From: Candidatus Hecatellales archaeon | GTDB taxonomy: Archaea; Thermoproteota; Bathyarchaeia; Hecatellales; Hecatellaceae | Reading direction: 5' to 3' | NCBI GenBank assembly: GCA_003662485.1 | Contig: QMYD01000075.1 | Span: forward strand, 1-5,667 | DNA: 5,667 bases | Shown here: piece by piece, positions 5,248-5,667 of the stretch | Numbering within the stretch: the first letter of the stretch is position 1 | How the letters are laid out: each line of letters opens with the position of its first letter | Program-made: the position numbers and the translations under genes | Notes under the pieces: model-generated | The model's input: the letters and a program-made list of their open reading frames with translations, nothing else | Database searches by the model: none | What the model was told of the DNA's origin: nothing

Positions 5248-5667
5248 GGCTTGCAACCATAGCCCTCATGTCCTGTGCGGGATGTCATGTATCCCTAACC
5301 GCCATGTCAGCTAAGCTCGTAGAGGTTTTAAAGAGCGTGGAGCTTGTTCACTCCTACATCCTCATGGACGCCAAAAAGATTCCTGAAAACGTGGATGTAG
5401 GCCTTGTGGAGGGAGGATTGAAAACAAGCCATGACGAGGAGCTTGTGAAGGAGCTTAGGGAGAAGGCGAAAACCCTCATAGCCGTGGGGGACTGCGCCTG
5501 CTTCGGAGGCATTCCAGGCCTCATAAACATTTACAGGCTTGAAGAAGCCTTCAAGGCTGCCTACATAGAAAACGTTTCAACCGTGGAGGGGTTTAAGCCC
5601 TCAAAGGACCTACCTGAAACTAGGCCTCAAGCTCGGCCCATAAGCGAAATCGTCAAGGTGGACTACA
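5244..5667 (+). CDS. mvhG: [NiFe] hydrogenase small subunit, MvhG-like (group 3), 3'-truncated by window edge
   Basis: The first 141 residues of a soluble [NiFe] hydrogenase small subunit, with no stop before the window ends. Visible hallmarks are the N-terminal CAGCH (Cys11, Cys14, proximal cluster ligands), LVEGGL (54-59) and GDCACFGGIPG (82-92) with the third ligand Cys84 and an extra Cys86. The N-terminus begins directly at the cluster motif with no twin-arginine signal, so the enzyme is cytoplasmic. Segments such as LMDAKKIPE, ELREKAK and PISEIVKVDY resemble MvhG of F420-non-reducing (group 3c) hydrogenases from methanogens, as recalled. FrhG or sulfhydrogenase small subunits are alternatives. 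The MvhD-like gene upstream favours Mvh. ATG 5244 overlaps the metVF stop. A GGAGGGAG site (5226-5233) lies 10 bases upstream. The last, VPGCPP-type cluster region should follow just outside. The catalytic large subunit (mvhA) would be expected next but is not visible. Confidence 0.88.
   Translation, partial: MRLATIALMSCAGCHVSLTAMSAKLVEVLKSVELVHSYILMDAKKIPENVDVGLVEGGLKTSHDEELVKELREKAKTLIAVGDCACFGGIPGLINIYRLEEAFKAAYIENVSTVEGFKPSKDLPETRPQARPISEIVKVDY

Noticed and set aside
4816..5288. Overlapping minus-strand frames opposite the metVF end and the mvhG start
   Set aside because: These are shadows of conserved MetF and hydrogenase coding sequence; two overlapping frames with no motif between them do not support a gene.
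1..5667. CRISPR array, insertion sequence, tRNA or rRNA
   Set aside because: No spaced repeat series, transposase-like frame, terminal inverted repeats or tRNA-like cloverleaf was seen on either strand.

Overview
The window looks archaeal and probably comes from an anaerobe that runs the tetrahydromethanopterin (H4MPT) branch of the Wood-Ljungdahl pathway. Three things support this: a formylmethanofuran:H4MPT formyltransferase (Ftr), a group 3-type [NiFe] hydrogenase small subunit of MvhG type, and archaeal-looking promoters (A/T TATA-like boxes about 25 bases before short leaders), along with heavy use of AGG/AGA arginine codons. Bacterial-type methylene-tetrahydrofolate reductase genes (metV, metF) next to ftr recall archaea reported to use MetF in place of the F420-dependent Mer (Bathyarchaeia, Hadarchaeia, ANME-1 relatives). 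A Bathyarchaeia-like source is my guess; no lineage marker is present.

Layout. Positions 1-634 (+) hold the last 210 residues of Ftr, whose N-terminus lies outside the window. A 33-base purine-rich gap separates it from a convergent two-gene unit on the minus strand: metV (2331-1600), then metF (1594-668), 5 bases apart. Positions 2332-2471 form a divergent promoter region with a TATA-like box for each direction and a small palindrome at the metV-side promoter. To the right is a tight plus-strand operon. It begins with a 381-residue iron-sulfur protein made of two copies of a [two ferredoxin clusters + MvhD/FlpD-like domain] module (2472-3617). A single-chain MetV-MetF fusion follows 4 bases later, best started at TTG 3622 (to 5247). 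Last comes the start of an MvhG-like hydrogenase small subunit (from 5244, overlapping ATGA), which runs off the right edge. No stretch over 300 bases lacks a gene.

How the parts may work together. Ftr makes formyl-H4MPT. After later cyclohydrolase and dehydrogenase steps (not seen here), methylene-H4MPT would be reduced to methyl-H4MPT by a MetF-type flavoprotein. Two versions are present: a split MetV/MetF pair and a fused MetVF. The fused version is embedded between an MvhD-like electron carrier and a hydrogenase small subunit. This suggests a dedicated complex in which H2 electrons pass MvhA/MvhG -> MvhD-like polyferredoxin -> MetV Fe-S clusters -> MetF flavin, or run in reverse during methyl oxidation. 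HdrABC is not seen in the window. The complex is an inference from gene order and domain content, and it is the most interesting feature here.
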